Positions 51,081-60,093 of a stretch of 64,000 bases of DNA are shown in pieces. Source of the stretch: Alphaproteobacteria bacterium (GTDB taxonomy: Bacteria > Pseudomonadota > Alphaproteobacteria > Micavibrionales > Micavibrionaceae); NCBI GenBank assembly GCA_016699735.1, contig CP065008.1:2046001-2110000 (forward strand), written 5' to 3'. Every line of letters begins with the position of its first letter. The first letter of the stretch is position 1. Below the pieces are notes generated by a model. That model searched no databases. It saw only the letters and a program-made list of their open reading frames with translations, and was not told the origin of the DNA. Both the position numbers and the translations under genes were made by a program.

Positions 51081-52669
51081 ATTTGAAGCTCCGGCCCCTC
51101 AATTTTGATTTCGGCGACAAAATCGGCCGACTTGATTTCCTTGGCAGCATCGCCAGTCTGGACGACGATGGAATCAACATACTCATAATCTTCCAGCTTC
51201 TTTGTAACCTTCACGATATGGTCGGGCAAAACGGTCTGAAGGCGGGTTTGCAAATCCTGAACCTCCTTATTGCCCTTCTCTGGATCGGTTGTACTCGGAA
51301 AAGTCATGCGGACAACAGCCCGGAAAAGCGGCGCCCTAGGTTTTTCTGCAGCCCATTGATCGATAATACCGGCCTGCGCTCTCTCGATCTCGATCACATC
51401 AAAACGCAACTCCGTCCCCATGGAAACACCGATGCGATAAAAAAGCTCGAGAACCTTAATCCTCTTGAGTTCAAGCTGGTTATGTACGGCCAAAGCACTC
51501 TGGATAAGAGTGATATCAAACCCTAAATCCTCCTTGCGCTTGATTTCCTTGGATAACTTAAGATCGAGCTGCGCTTTCTTGGATTCTTCATCGTCGATCT
51601 GCTCTTGATTTTCACTCACAGTACCGTAGGAATTAAACAGCTGATACCCCTGAAACAACCCAACAAGCAAAAGCAGAGCAGAAGCGGCAACGGCGATTTG
51701 CCGGGGACGCGAGACCTTCTCGATCTCCTTGGCCTTCATGGGGAGGGTAAACGAAGCCTTCCGCCCCGACCAGGCAATATGAAGGACATCGGCATAACCC
51801 AGATGATCCTGCCGCCCCAGCGACATCCCCAGAAGCTGCGCGGCATCCTGACTCGTGAGATTATAATAATGGCAAGGCGTATCAATAGCCTCCTCCATCA
51901 TCTCGCCCACGGCAGGATTCGAAATAAGAATGACATTCAGCCCATCGGAAACATCGTAACCAAAGCGCCCCAGATAACTCATCGTTGCCCTGAATTCCTG
52001 GGAAACATCAGCCACCCATTTCGCGGGATCGTCATCGCTCTCAACGATCGGCGTCATACGGGTCAGGGCCAACTCACCGTTCTTAACGACAACCTGACGC
52101 AAACCTCCGCTCTGGTGCTGCCCGATAAAAACGGTCCATTTGGACTTGTCTTTGCCTTTGGTCAGCTTCTTAGCGAGAATCTTGACCATCCCCGCAGCCT
52201 CAACGGGAAGAAGGCAGAAACCAGCAATAGGCGCAAGCGAACGCCGCGCAGCGCCCATCGTTTTCTTGAACGGGTCGGTATCAGGGACAGCCGCAAAAAT
52301 ATACACACTGCCGGGAAGGGCTTTATCCCCTTTCCCGGTCTTCTCCTTGAGAGGAAGCGCCGCCCGTACCGGATAGTTCGGAAAGGCGACCATAAGCTTG
52401 CGCTGCAGGACATTCGCCTTGTCCATAACGCTGACTTTAGGAATCCGCTCTTTGCGGTAATGTTGCTCAACCATGTCGTTGAGAATCAGCACAGGCTTAC
52501 CGCCGCACTCCTTGGAGACGACAGCAGCAACATTGGCCTCAAAATTATCGACAGCCCAAGGCACGGTATCCACAAGCCGGACACCCCTGGCGGTCACGCT
52601 GAAAATAAGAAGCGCATCATCGGTAATCAGAAGAACAGTCCGCGACGGCGCTAAAAAAGACAGAGACAT
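51077..52669 (-). CDS. PilM-PilN fusion-like (GspL-like) protein
   Basis: 530 residues. The N-terminal half (about 1-310) is an actin-like PilM/GspL cytoplasmic domain (LSFLAPSRTVLLITDDALLIFS, VFIGQHQSGGLRQVVVKNGELALTRM). One membrane helix lies near 325-345 (IAVAASALLLLVGLFQGYQLF). The C-terminal half has a coiled coil and a PilN/PilO-like periplasmic domain (LFRAVVRMTFPS, VQDLQTRLQTVLPDHIVKVTKKLEDYEYV). In most type IV pilus systems PilM and PilN are separate; the joined form resembles GspL of type II secretion. The start ATG 52669 is 33 bases after pilC. Confidence 0.72.
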   Translation of the reverse strand: MSLSFLAPSRTVLLITDDALLIFSVTARGVRLVDTVPWAVDNFEANVAAVVSKECGGKPVLILNDMVEQHYRKERIPKVSVMDKANVLQRKLMVAFPNYPVRAALPLKEKTGKGDKALPGSVYIFAAVPDTDPFKKTMGAARRSLAPIAGFCLLPVEAAGMVKILAKKLTKGKDKSKWTVFIGQHQSGGLRQVVVKNGELALTRMTPIVESDDDPAKWVADVSQEFRATMSYLGRFGYDVSDGLNVILISNPAVGEMMEEAIDTPCHYYNLTSQDAAQLLGMSLGRQDHLGYADVLHIAWSGRKASFTLPMKAKEIEKVSRPRQIAVAASALLLLVGLFQGYQLFNSYGTVSENQEQIDDEESKKAQLDLKLSKEIKRKEDLGFDITLIQSALAVHNQLELKRIKVLELFYRIGVSMGTELRFDVIEIERAQAGIIDQWAAEKPRAPLFRAVVRMTFPSTTDPEKGNKEVQDLQTRLQTVLPDHIVKVTKKLEDYEYVDSIVVQTGDAAKEIKSADFVAEIKIEGPELQI

Positions 52670-52702
52670 TCTCAGTTACTCAAAAAAGAGAAGGACAGGA
52701 TC

Positions 52703-53959
52703 CTACTGAATCTTATCCATCATATTGCCAAGGTTCATATAGATCGGCCCGAGCGAGCCAGCGGCAATCCAGACGATCACCAACGCCAGTATACACGTTA
52801 ATGTTGGCTGAATCAGCTCAATTAATCCGTCAATCGCTTCATCCACATCTTTTGTGTAGAAGGCCGAAACCTGATCGAGAACCTCACCAAGCTTACCGGA
52901 TTCCTCACCGATTTTGACCATGCGGATAACCATACTGGGAAACTCACCGGAAGCGTTAAAAGCGTCAGAAAGCGGGCTTCCAGACTTAACATAATTTTCA
53001 ACCCCCTCCATGGCATCAAGAAGGACAAGATTATTGACGGTGTTTCTGGCCGACTTCAAGGCGTTGATAACATCAATCCCGCTGGTAAAAAGGGCGGCAA
53101 AAGTCTGAGAGTACCGGGCAATGGTAATTTTCCGGATCAACGGCCCGGCGACAGGCATATTGAGATAGAGAGAATCCACCCTGTAGGCCACCTCATCGGA
53201 CATCCGCCGCATCATAATAAAAATTGTGGCCAGAATAACCGGAACGGCAATGACAATATAAGCGCCATAGATAGGAAGCCCCAAAATCTCGAATTGGGGA
53301 TTAACGAAGAAACTCGACGTATTGATCAACCAAACGGAATACCAGGGCAGTTCAATATCAAGATACTTCAGGAAGCCCACAATTTGTGGAACGACATAAC
53401 TCATCATGAAAATAATCGTGAAAAGCACGACAAAGGTCACGATGATCGGATAACGCGTCGCCTTCTTGATTTTGGACTGCATCTCGTCCACCCATTTAAG
53501 GAACTTCTCCAACTGGGAATAGGACGAGGTTAAATCGCCGGTGTCTTCGCCAGCCTTAATAAGGGAGATATACAAAGGCTTGAAGATTTTTGGATGCTTG
53601 GCCATCGCCTCGGAGAGCGAAGCGCCGTCACGCACGTCCCTGTGAATCTCGCTGAGCATATCGCGGAGCATATCGTTACTGGTCGCATCGCGGATATCCG
53701 CCAGCGCATCAAGCATAGGAACACCGGCTCCCTGCATCTGCTGCATGGCTATAAAAAACTGGATGAGATCGCGAACCTTGACCTTGTTGAAAGAAATGCC
53801 GGGAATTTTGGTCTTTTTTTCGGTCAGGGAGGCACATTGCACCAACTCCAGACCGGCGGTCTGAAGCTGGTTGTAAAGATCGACCTCGCTGCGCGCTGAC
53901 AACGAGCCGCGGACTTGCCGACCCTTGGAGTTGATCGCTCTGTATTTATAGCGTTCTAT
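52703..53959 (-). CDS. pilC: PilC-like inner-membrane platform protein, apparent AUA start
   Basis: 418 residues if translation begins at ATA 53957-53959. The usual PilC/GspF opening is intact from that codon (ERYKYRAINSKGRQVRG...SARSEVDLYNQLQTAGLELV), and GGGG (53967-53970) stands seven bases upstream. There is no ATG, GTG, TTG or CTG between the in-frame stop at 53972-53974 and TTG 53902, which is the first canonical start and would cut into the conserved domain. The two GspF domains have FFIAMQQMQGAGVPMLDAL, MLSEIHRDVRDGASLSEAMAKH, three hydrophobic helices, and the repeat TFAALFTSGIDVINAL ... VIRMVKIGEESGKLGEVLDQV. Pilus assembly platform between the ATPases and pilin. Confidence 0.85.
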   Translation of the reverse strand: MERYKYRAINSKGRQVRGSLSARSEVDLYNQLQTAGLELVQCASLTEKKTKIPGISFNKVKVRDLIQFFIAMQQMQGAGVPMLDALADIRDATSNDMLRDMLSEIHRDVRDGASLSEAMAKHPKIFKPLYISLIKAGEDTGDLTSSYSQLEKFLKWVDEMQSKIKKATRYPIIVTFVVLFTIIFMMSYVVPQIVGFLKYLDIELPWYSVWLINTSSFFVNPQFEILGLPIYGAYIVIAVPVILATIFIMMRRMSDEVAYRVDSLYLNMPVAGPLIRKITIARYSQTFAALFTSGIDVINALKSARNTVNNLVLLDAMEGVENYVKSGSPLSDAFNASGEFPSMVIRMVKIGEESGKLGEVLDQVSAFYTKDVDEAIDGLIELIQPTLTCILALVIVWIAAGSLGPIYMNLGNMMDKIQ

Positions 53960-54051
53960 GGCTCTGCCCCATCAGTAAAGACATGTCTGAATATGCAGGA
54001 AAAAGGTTTACAGAAGGTGAAACTTTGAGAGGTGGTATAGTTAAGAAAGGG

Positions 54052-56001
54052 TTACTTGGTCATATCGACAACGTCCGCTAGGGCGGCGATGCTTGTCTGA
54101 CCTTCCATGATCTTGAGAATGCCATCGTCTTTCATACTTTTGAAGCCTTTTTTAACGGCCACGGTTTTTAATTCAGCCTTAGATTGACCGCGGGCAAGCA
54201 CCTCATCAAGCTCCTCGTCGAACAGCAGGATTTCAACAACCGCCACGCGGCCCTTATACCCCTTCCCTTTGCAGACCTCGCACCCTTCGGGGCTGGCCGT
54301 ATAAATAACCGTCTGATCCTCCGGTGCCATTTTCAGAATCCGCCGCTCCTCCTCTGTCGGCGTATACTCGACCTTGCAGGTTTGACACAGCCGCCGCGCC
54401 AGACGCTGGGCAAATACGGCGATAATAGCCCCCGCCAGCATCCCCGGCTTCATGCCGAGATCGATAAGCCGCGGAATAGCGCCGAATGAATCGTTGGTAT
54501 GAAGCGACGTATAGACCTGATGCCCGGTCATCGCGGCCTTCAGGGCCATTTCCGCCGTCGTCTGGTCCCGGATTTCCCCGATGAAGATGATATCAGGATC
54601 CTGGCGCAGCAGGGCTTTAATCCCATCGGCAAACTCCAGAAATCCCTCACGGACAGGCGTCTGCCTGATCATCGGTAAGGAATATTCGACAGGATCCTCA
54701 AGAGTCTGGATATTGACCTCAACATCGTTGATTTCATTGAGCATCGAATAAAGAGAGGTCGTCTTCCCGCTCCCCGTCGGGCCGGTGACGATGATAATCC
54801 CCTCCGGGCGGGACGTAGCGATCTTGATCTTTCGCTTGTTCTCCTCGCTGAACCCGAGGGCGCTGAGCGGCATAATGCTCGCGCTCTTATCCAAAACCCG
54901 CAAAACGATGTTTTCCCCGAAAACCGTCGGCAGAGAAGAAACGCGGAAATCCGCCTCGCGCCCCCCGACATTCAGCCCAAAACGCCCATCTTGTGGCGAG
55001 AGCTTATCGGCAATATTCATATCGCAGAGAATCTTAAGGCGCTGCGATATCCCGTTCCAGTGCTGCTTATGCAAAATCTGCGCGGTAAACAAAACCCCGT
55101 CCAAACGGTAACGCAGACGAACGAAGTTTTCCTCAGGTTCAAAGTGAAGGTCGGAAGCGCCGATCTTCACGGCCTCGAAGACCAGCGCGTTGACCAGCCG
55201 CACAATCGGATGGGAAAAGGCCTCCGCCCCGGAAAGACTGGCAACATCTTTCTGGGCCTTTCCCTCCTCCAACTCCTGTAGAATATCCTTGATCGAACTG
55301 GCATAACCATAAGAAGCATCAATAGCCTCTGACAGTACGCCCGCCGTAGTGACATGAGGCTTGATCTGACGCCCTTTGGGCAAAAAACGGCGCAAGGTAT
55401 CAAGGGCAACGACGTCGTAAGGGTCCGCCATGGCCACATGAACATATTGATCGTCAATGGAAATCGGCAAAAGCTGATGCTTGATCGCTAGAGATTTCTC
55501 GATCAGCGCCAGCGCATCCCCATCAACAATGGTTGAGCGCGGATCGAAAATGCCGAAACCAGAAGTCTCGGCCAGAAACATCGTAAGCGTTTCCTCATCG
55601 ATAAAACCAAGTTCGACAAGAATTTCACCCAGCATCTTATTGGTGATTTTCTTTTCCTGCAGGGCGACGTTGAGCTGGTCGGCTGTAATAAGCCCCATCT
55701 CCACCATCCGCTCACCCATTCTCTTTTTCGCGGCGCCGGGATCATGCCCCCCCTCGCTGGATGCTTCACCAGAGAAAGATTGCAGACCGCCTTTCCCGCC
55801 CGAAATAGCCTTCCCTTTCGGCTCTTCCTGCTTTTTCTTTGGGAAAAACGGGGCCGGGACATTCAGGAAACTTCCCTTTGATGGCGCTGGCCTTTCAGGC
55901 GCAGGCGCACTGCTGTCCACGAAAAACCCCTCCTCAACGACGAAGTCGATGACTTCCTCGTTATCGGGCGCGGGCGTTTTTTTGTTAGGGTCTTCTGCCA
56001 T
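54052..56001 (-). CDS. pilB: PilB/MshE-like pilus extension ATPase
   Basis: 649 residues. An acidic, proline-rich N-terminal region (about 1-90) precedes MshEN-type domains (RMGERMVEMGLITADQLNVALQEKK, GEILVELGFIDEETL), known in MshE to bind c-di-GMP. The GspE core follows: Walker A GPTGSGKTTSLY, Asp box LEDPVEYSL, Walker B DIIFIGEIRD, His box HQVYTSLHTNDSFGA, and a CQTC ... CEVCKGKGYKGR zinc site. It drives pilus extension. First gene of the pilus operon; about 280 bases upstream contain the promoter region and the glnII terminator. Confidence 0.95.
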   Translation of the reverse strand: MAEDPNKKTPAPDNEEVIDFVVEEGFFVDSSAPAPERPAPSKGSFLNVPAPFFPKKKQEEPKGKAISGGKGGLQSFSGEASSEGGHDPGAAKKRMGERMVEMGLITADQLNVALQEKKITNKMLGEILVELGFIDEETLTMFLAETSGFGIFDPRSTIVDGDALALIEKSLAIKHQLLPISIDDQYVHVAMADPYDVVALDTLRRFLPKGRQIKPHVTTAGVLSEAIDASYGYASSIKDILQELEEGKAQKDVASLSGAEAFSHPIVRLVNALVFEAVKIGASDLHFEPEENFVRLRYRLDGVLFTAQILHKQHWNGISQRLKILCDMNIADKLSPQDGRFGLNVGGREADFRVSSLPTVFGENIVLRVLDKSASIMPLSALGFSEENKRKIKIATSRPEGIIIVTGPTGSGKTTSLYSMLNEINDVEVNIQTLEDPVEYSLPMIRQTPVREGFLEFADGIKALLRQDPDIIFIGEIRDQTTAEMALKAAMTGHQVYTSLHTNDSFGAIPRLIDLGMKPGMLAGAIIAVFAQRLARRLCQTCKVEYTPTEEERRILKMAPEDQTVIYTASPEGCEVCKGKGYKGRVAVVEILLFDEELDEVLARGQSKAELKTVAVKKGFKSMKDDGILKIMEGQTSIAALADVVDMTK

Positions 56002-56224
56002 AGTGTCTAGCGTATAATTCCAAGGATACCGAGCAACCTTTCAGAAAATGTCTCTAGTAAAGCAACACAAGTCCGTTCACCCACTTGAAAAAGCACGAGA
56101 ACGCAACCAAAACCTTTATAAAGAACACTCCAAAATGAATCAGGAACGCAGAAACTCGCGGTCACGAGGGATACATATAAATATAGCCATACGCAGCCAG
56201 TGACAACAGCCAAGTGATGAAAAC

Positions 56225-56258
56225 AAAAAAAGACGCCCGTAAAAATTACGGGCGTCCT
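56225..56258 (-). terminator. Terminator after glnII
   Basis: On the minus strand GACGCCCGTAA and TTACGGGCGTC form a near-perfect eleven-base-pair stem around TTTTT, followed by TTTTTTTG. It lies 24 bases past the glnII stop. Strong terminator. Confidence 0.92.
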
Positions 56259-56280
56259 TAATAATTTCAGCTAAAGACCG

Positions 56281-57393
56281 TTATTCGGCGGCAATCGCGA
56301 TTTTGGCATCCTTGCGCGGCCACGAGGTAAAGGTCATGACCTTCTCGTCAACACCGCAGACCGTAGCGCACAGGCGCGCCGCGACCAGATACGGATCGGC
56401 ATTGGCACCCGGACGGCGGTCTTCGAAGTAACCATAACCTTTGAGCGCAACCGGCTTGGGAATTCGGATCGAACAACCCCGGTCCGCATCGCCGACGCGG
56501 AACGTATTGATGTCGCAAGTTTCATGCCGCCCGGTGAGACGGTCGTGGTTCCCTGCGCCGTAAACGGCGATATGCTCAAAATGCTTCCGAGACAGAGCAT
56601 CGGTCGCCGCCTTGATCGCCGCACGGCCTTTCTTCGGGTCGCGGGTATCCTTGGTCGAGAAGTTGGTGTGCATCCCGGCCCCGTTCCAGTCGCCCTTGAC
56701 GGGCTTCACATCGAACGTCACCATCACGCCGTGATCCTCGGCAACGCGGCACAACAGCCAGCGGCCCACCCAGACCTGGTCGGCCATGTCGATCGCATTC
56801 GCGGTTTCAGAGGCATCGCCGCGGAAACCGATCTGGAACTCCCACTGGCCGGGCATCACTTCGGCATTGATCCCGTAGAACATCAGTCCGGCATCAAGAC
56901 ACAGCGCAGCATGATCCTCCACGACCTCGCGCCCGAACACCTCGTCGGCGCCGACGCCGCAGTAATATGGACCCTGCGGCCGTGGGAAACCGTATTCCGG
57001 CCAACCCAGAGGCTGACGCCCGCGGAAGAAGGTATATTCCTGCTCATAACCGCACCAGGGTTCCTGCTTGGCGGCACCGGCATCCAGAACGGCACGCAAC
57101 TGGGCGCGGGAATTGGATTCATGCGGCGTCTCGTCGGGGTTGAAAACCTCGCACATGACAAGGAAACTCCCTTCCCCGCGGATAGGATCGGGGAAAAAAC
57201 TCACGGGCTTGAGGATACAGTCCGAATCATGGCCATGCGCCTGATTCGTCGACGATCCGTCAAAGCTCCACTCGGGGAAATCCGAAACCTTGGGATTGGC
57301 CCCGACCTTGACGGTCCGTGCCTTCGAGCGCAGATTGCGCGTCGGCAGCGACCCATCAATCCATATGTATTCTGCAAGTCCGAATTTAGACAT
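56281..57393 (-). CDS. glnII: Glutamine synthetase type II (eukaryote-type)
   Basis: 370-residue GSII, about the length of plant and rhizobial GlnII and far shorter than bacterial GSI (about 470). It makes glutamine from glutamate and ammonia with ATP. Family marks: LAEYIWIDGSLPTRNLRSKART, PEWSFDGSSTNQAHGHDSD, CEVFNPDETPHESNSR, GYEQEYTFF, PYYCGVGAD, GINAEVMPGQWEFQIG (metal/substrate), GAGMHTNFST, LTGRHETCDIN and FEDRRPGANADPY. AGGAGG lies before the ATG, and a TATAAT is just upstream at 57413-57418. GSII is not subject to the adenylylation control of GSI. Confidence 0.95.
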   Translation of the reverse strand: MSKFGLAEYIWIDGSLPTRNLRSKARTVKVGANPKVSDFPEWSFDGSSTNQAHGHDSDCILKPVSFFPDPIRGEGSFLVMCEVFNPDETPHESNSRAQLRAVLDAGAAKQEPWCGYEQEYTFFRGRQPLGWPEYGFPRPQGPYYCGVGADEVFGREVVEDHAALCLDAGLMFYGINAEVMPGQWEFQIGFRGDASETANAIDMADQVWVGRWLLCRVAEDHGVMVTFDVKPVKGDWNGAGMHTNFSTKDTRDPKKGRAAIKAATDALSRKHFEHIAVYGAGNHDRLTGRHETCDINTFRVGDADRGCSIRIPKPVALKGYGYFEDRRPGANADPYLVAARLCATVCGVDEKVMTFTSWPRKDAKIAIAAE

Positions 57394-57626
57394 GAAATTC
57401 CTCCTGATGTTTATTATATAGTGCGTTGCAGCAAATACTTAACATTTTCACGAGGAAATGCAACGGTTTTTAAGGGTTTTTTTTGGGAAAAAGACCAACA
57501 ATCAATCCCCGCAGTTATGCACAACGGGCGAACTACATATCCGCGACAGGATCGGCTCCTCCTCATAGGTTTCATCGACCACTTCCCACCAATGCGACAA
57601 AAAACAATGACAGAATACCCCTCAAC

Positions 57627-57703
57627 TGGCGTCCCCGGCGGGATTTGAACCCACGACCTCAGGATTAGGAATCCTGCGCTCTATCCTGCTGAGCTACGGG
57701 GAC
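57627..57703 (-). tRNA. tRNA-Arg (CCU)
   Basis: 77 bases with the CCA encoded. Seven-base acceptor stem GTCCCCG/CGGGGAC, D-arm GCTCAGCAGGATAGAGC, anticodon stem CAGGA/TCCTG around loop TTCCTAA (anticodon CCT), and a T-arm with GGTTCAAATCC. Reads AGG codons. Confidence 0.95.
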
Positions 57704-57883
57704 AGGCCGAATTTATTGTCTAGCAGGAAATAAGTCCTCAGGAAATCAGGTTTTACAGAGGTCAAAACATACAAGCACATTCCTCATATTTCGTATTAAG
57801 CCCTGCTAAACTTCCTGAAAAAACAAACCACCATCAAAATAATATTGGGGGTGATGTCACAGTGAACAACCGTTGCTCCTATA

Positions 57884-59089
57884 CTAAATCTCAGGAGTAT
57901 GATGCTCGTTCGCGGCGTTCGAAGAACTTTGATGGCTGGCCCCGTCGCGTCCCGCGAGGCTTGCAAGCCTATGTCCGGTTTCCGCACGGTGGGTCCGCAA
58001 GATCGCATCGATTTCCGCATACCTCTCGGCGAAGAATTTGAACGGACCCGATGCCGCGCTGGCACTGGAGAAGTTGACGAACGCCCAGCCCGGATCGCCA
58101 TGAACACCGTTCCATATCCCCTGCCCGATTGAGGCGCCGATAAAAATCCCCTGAATGACGGTCAAGTGCATAAACTTCAGTCTGTCCTTGAGCAAATCCT
58201 GATACTGCTCGTCGATATGCAGGCTTTCCTCAAGCAGGCTGGGCTGAAAGTCTTCGATATTCTCGACTTCTATCCCCTTCAACACGACGCGGGTCAGGTC
58301 GATCGGCCGATCTTCAGGCTCCTTGCCTCCAAAAAGTCCCTTCTTGTGATCATGCTGGACTTCGTTGCTCCCAGTCGCCCTTATATGCGCCAGCCGCCAC
58401 GACACGCGCAACGCATTCGCCGTGGCCTTGAAAATCCCCACAATCCCGGTGGGGTTGCGCCAATAAGCGTTGACGAAACTTTCCTTGAGGGCATGGCTCG
58501 TCGTCTGGCCGAACTGAACCAGACGGTCGGCGATCTTTTTCGCGGTGCCGACATCCGTCTGGGCGACACGATCGCCGATTTCATAAACTTTCATGAGCGA
58601 CAGCGTCCGCCCGCAGGTCTGGCCATTCAATTCGATATTCGGAACCTGCTCCAGTTCCAGACCGGCCTTATGGAGAACATTCCTGTCCTTCGTGCGCTTG
58701 TATTCATCCAGCAGTTTGAGGGCATTGATCAACCGCCCCTCGGTCTTCGTGCCGTCCTTGTGAATCTGGGTCAGAAGATAAACCGCAGCAGTCGCCGAAA
58801 TGTAGGCGAACGGGCTTTCCGCCAGAGCTGCAGGAGATTGTTCCAGAAACGCATGAACTGCACCTTTTCCAATCTCGACAAAGGAGGCCGCATCGGAAAC
58901 TGCCTCGTCGGCAAACTCCTGCCCGGTGCGTTTCTTCTGGTCATCCGCATGAATGATCGCCCCGGCCAGTGCCTTAAGCGGCGAAAGATCATGCTCATCG
59001 ACGTCATGCCCGACCGGAATCCACGCCAGCGACTCCGAACGCTGTTGCGGATTATCATCGAATGTCTGCTTATCGTGGCCGGAGGGCAT
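57884..59089 (-). CDS. Hypothetical protein, 401 residues
   Basis: I do not recognise it. Largely helical, with two moderately hydrophobic stretches (PFAYISATAAVYLLTQI near 95 and LTVIQGIFIGASIGQGIWNGVHGDPGWAFVNFSSASAASG split near 320-355) that might insert in a membrane. The middle is charged and helical; the C-terminus is polar (ASHQSSSNAANEHH). ATG 59089 follows GAGG with ten-base spacing; TTG 59098 is possible. No signal peptide. It is 25 bases after the 59115 gene, in an operon of two, between tRNA genes. The composition recalls effector or toxin-like proteins, but nothing shows this directly. Confidence 0.65.
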   Translation of the reverse strand: MPSGHDKQTFDDNPQQRSESLAWIPVGHDVDEHDLSPLKALAGAIIHADDQKKRTGQEFADEAVSDAASFVEIGKGAVHAFLEQSPAALAESPFAYISATAAVYLLTQIHKDGTKTEGRLINALKLLDEYKRTKDRNVLHKAGLELEQVPNIELNGQTCGRTLSLMKVYEIGDRVAQTDVGTAKKIADRLVQFGQTTSHALKESFVNAYWRNPTGIVGIFKATANALRVSWRLAHIRATGSNEVQHDHKKGLFGGKEPEDRPIDLTRVVLKGIEVENIEDFQPSLLEESLHIDEQYQDLLKDRLKFMHLTVIQGIFIGASIGQGIWNGVHGDPGWAFVNFSSASAASGPFKFFAERYAEIDAILRTHRAETGHRLASLAGRDGASHQSSSNAANEHHTPEI

Positions 59090-59114
59090 AAGTGTCAAAC
59101 CTCAAAAAATACTC

Positions 59115-59417
59115 TTATATGTCAAGACTTCCCTGCTCGGGATCCTGGCCACCATAAAGCATATGGAGATCCTTACGCTCTTCCTCGGGAATCGGCCCTG
59201 GTCCAGACTTCGTGACCTTGCCGTTAAAAGCCTCGATAAGTCTCATTAAATTCAGGGTCGTTCCACGGTGCGTATTATCTTTGACGGCCTGAATAATTGC
59301 CGCGTGTTGCTCAGGAGGAGCGGAGATAATAGCCCACCCTTTTTGATTGTTAGACTCGAAGGGCACATAAGCAAACGGAATACTATCCGGCTGATCGGAT
59401 TCGACTTTGGCGTGCAT
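59115..59417 (-). CDS. Hypothetical protein, 100 residues
   Basis: Unrecognised. Predicted mixed fold with an early strand pair (DSIPFAYVPFESNNQKGWAIISAPPE) and two helices (QHAAIIQAVKDNTHRG, LNLMRLIEAFNGKV), ending polar. GAGGG stands nine bases before ATG 59417, a good start. It is the first gene of a two-gene unit with the 57884 gene; the size asymmetry (small then large) is like adaptor-effector, chaperone-substrate or antidote-toxin pairs, an inference only. Confidence 0.6.
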   Translation of the reverse strand: MHAKVESDQPDSIPFAYVPFESNNQKGWAIISAPPEQHAAIIQAVKDNTHRGTTLNLMRLIEAFNGKVTKSGPGPIPEEERKDLHMLYGGQDPEQGSLDI

Positions 59418-59705
59418 GGTGAAAAACCCTCTATGTTATCGCCCGGTGAGTATAACAGCCTTTGGCGGCTGTCACTCTTATAATTCTTGCGGCAGAGTTT
59501 TAACCAAAAACCCCAGAAAAATCAAGATTTCCGGCAAACTCTCCCCTCCCCCTAATATTGCCATAACCTGCCCAATAAAGGCAAAAACTAATTTTTTACA
59601 GTCATTTCAGTCTTTTGGGGCAAATAAGCTCGAAAGATTCAGAAACTCTTGAAATTCCAAAATGTTTCGAGTAGTGTCCGCTTTCATTTCCGGTTTTTAT
59701 CCTGC

Positions 59706-59782
<77 letters not shown>

Positions 59783-59870
59783 TTTCATAGTTACCAGCTT
59801 TAATCTGCTGTAAAACCGCAAAAGGCTGCGTGATTGCGGTCCAAAGATTTAATACAGGGCAATCAGAAAC

Positions 59871-59947
59871 TGGTGGGCCCGCCAGGACTTGAACCTGGGA
59901 CCAATCCGTTATGAGCGGACTGCTCTAACCAACTGAGCTACAGGCCC
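59871..59947 (-). tRNA. tRNA with CAU anticodon, probably Ile2 (lysidine-modified)
   Basis: 77 bases with CCA encoded. Acceptor GGGCCTG/CGGGCCC, D-arm GCTCAGTTGGTTAGAGC, anticodon stem GTCCG/CGGAT around CTCATAA (anticodon CAT), T-arm GGTTCAAGTCC. CAT can be Met, fMet or Ile2; the CTCATAA...TTGGTC...GGTTCAAGTCC arrangement and the GGGCC acceptor resemble bacterial Ile2 rather than elongator Met, so it should read AUA after TilS modification. It is convergent with the tRNA-Arg(ACG) gene on the plus strand. Confidence 0.82.
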
Positions 59948-60093
59948 GCAAGGGCTAAATTTATGCTTATAATAGTTCTGCCCGCAGAGATAAAGGCTTT
60001 TTCGCCTCCGGCAAGCCAAAACTTGCAGAACCCGGTTGTTCCCGCTAGACTGCAGGAAAGAGCAAAAAAGCTTGCAAACAGGCGGGTAGGTTT

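Noticed and set aside
51605..52654. Long plus-strand open frame opposite the pilMN fusion
   Set aside because: No recognisable fold, no start site, and the minus-strand gene is in the right operon position.
56007..56213. 68-residue hydrophobic ORF upstream of pilB on the minus strand
   Set aside because: No ribosome-binding site, and the region is the expected pilus operon promoter; the hydrophobic, Cys/Trp-rich sequence looks like a chance frame.
59871..59947. CAU-anticodon tRNA as initiator tRNA-fMet
   Set aside because: The acceptor begins with a normal G-C pair and the anticodon stem lacks the three consecutive G-C pairs of initiators.
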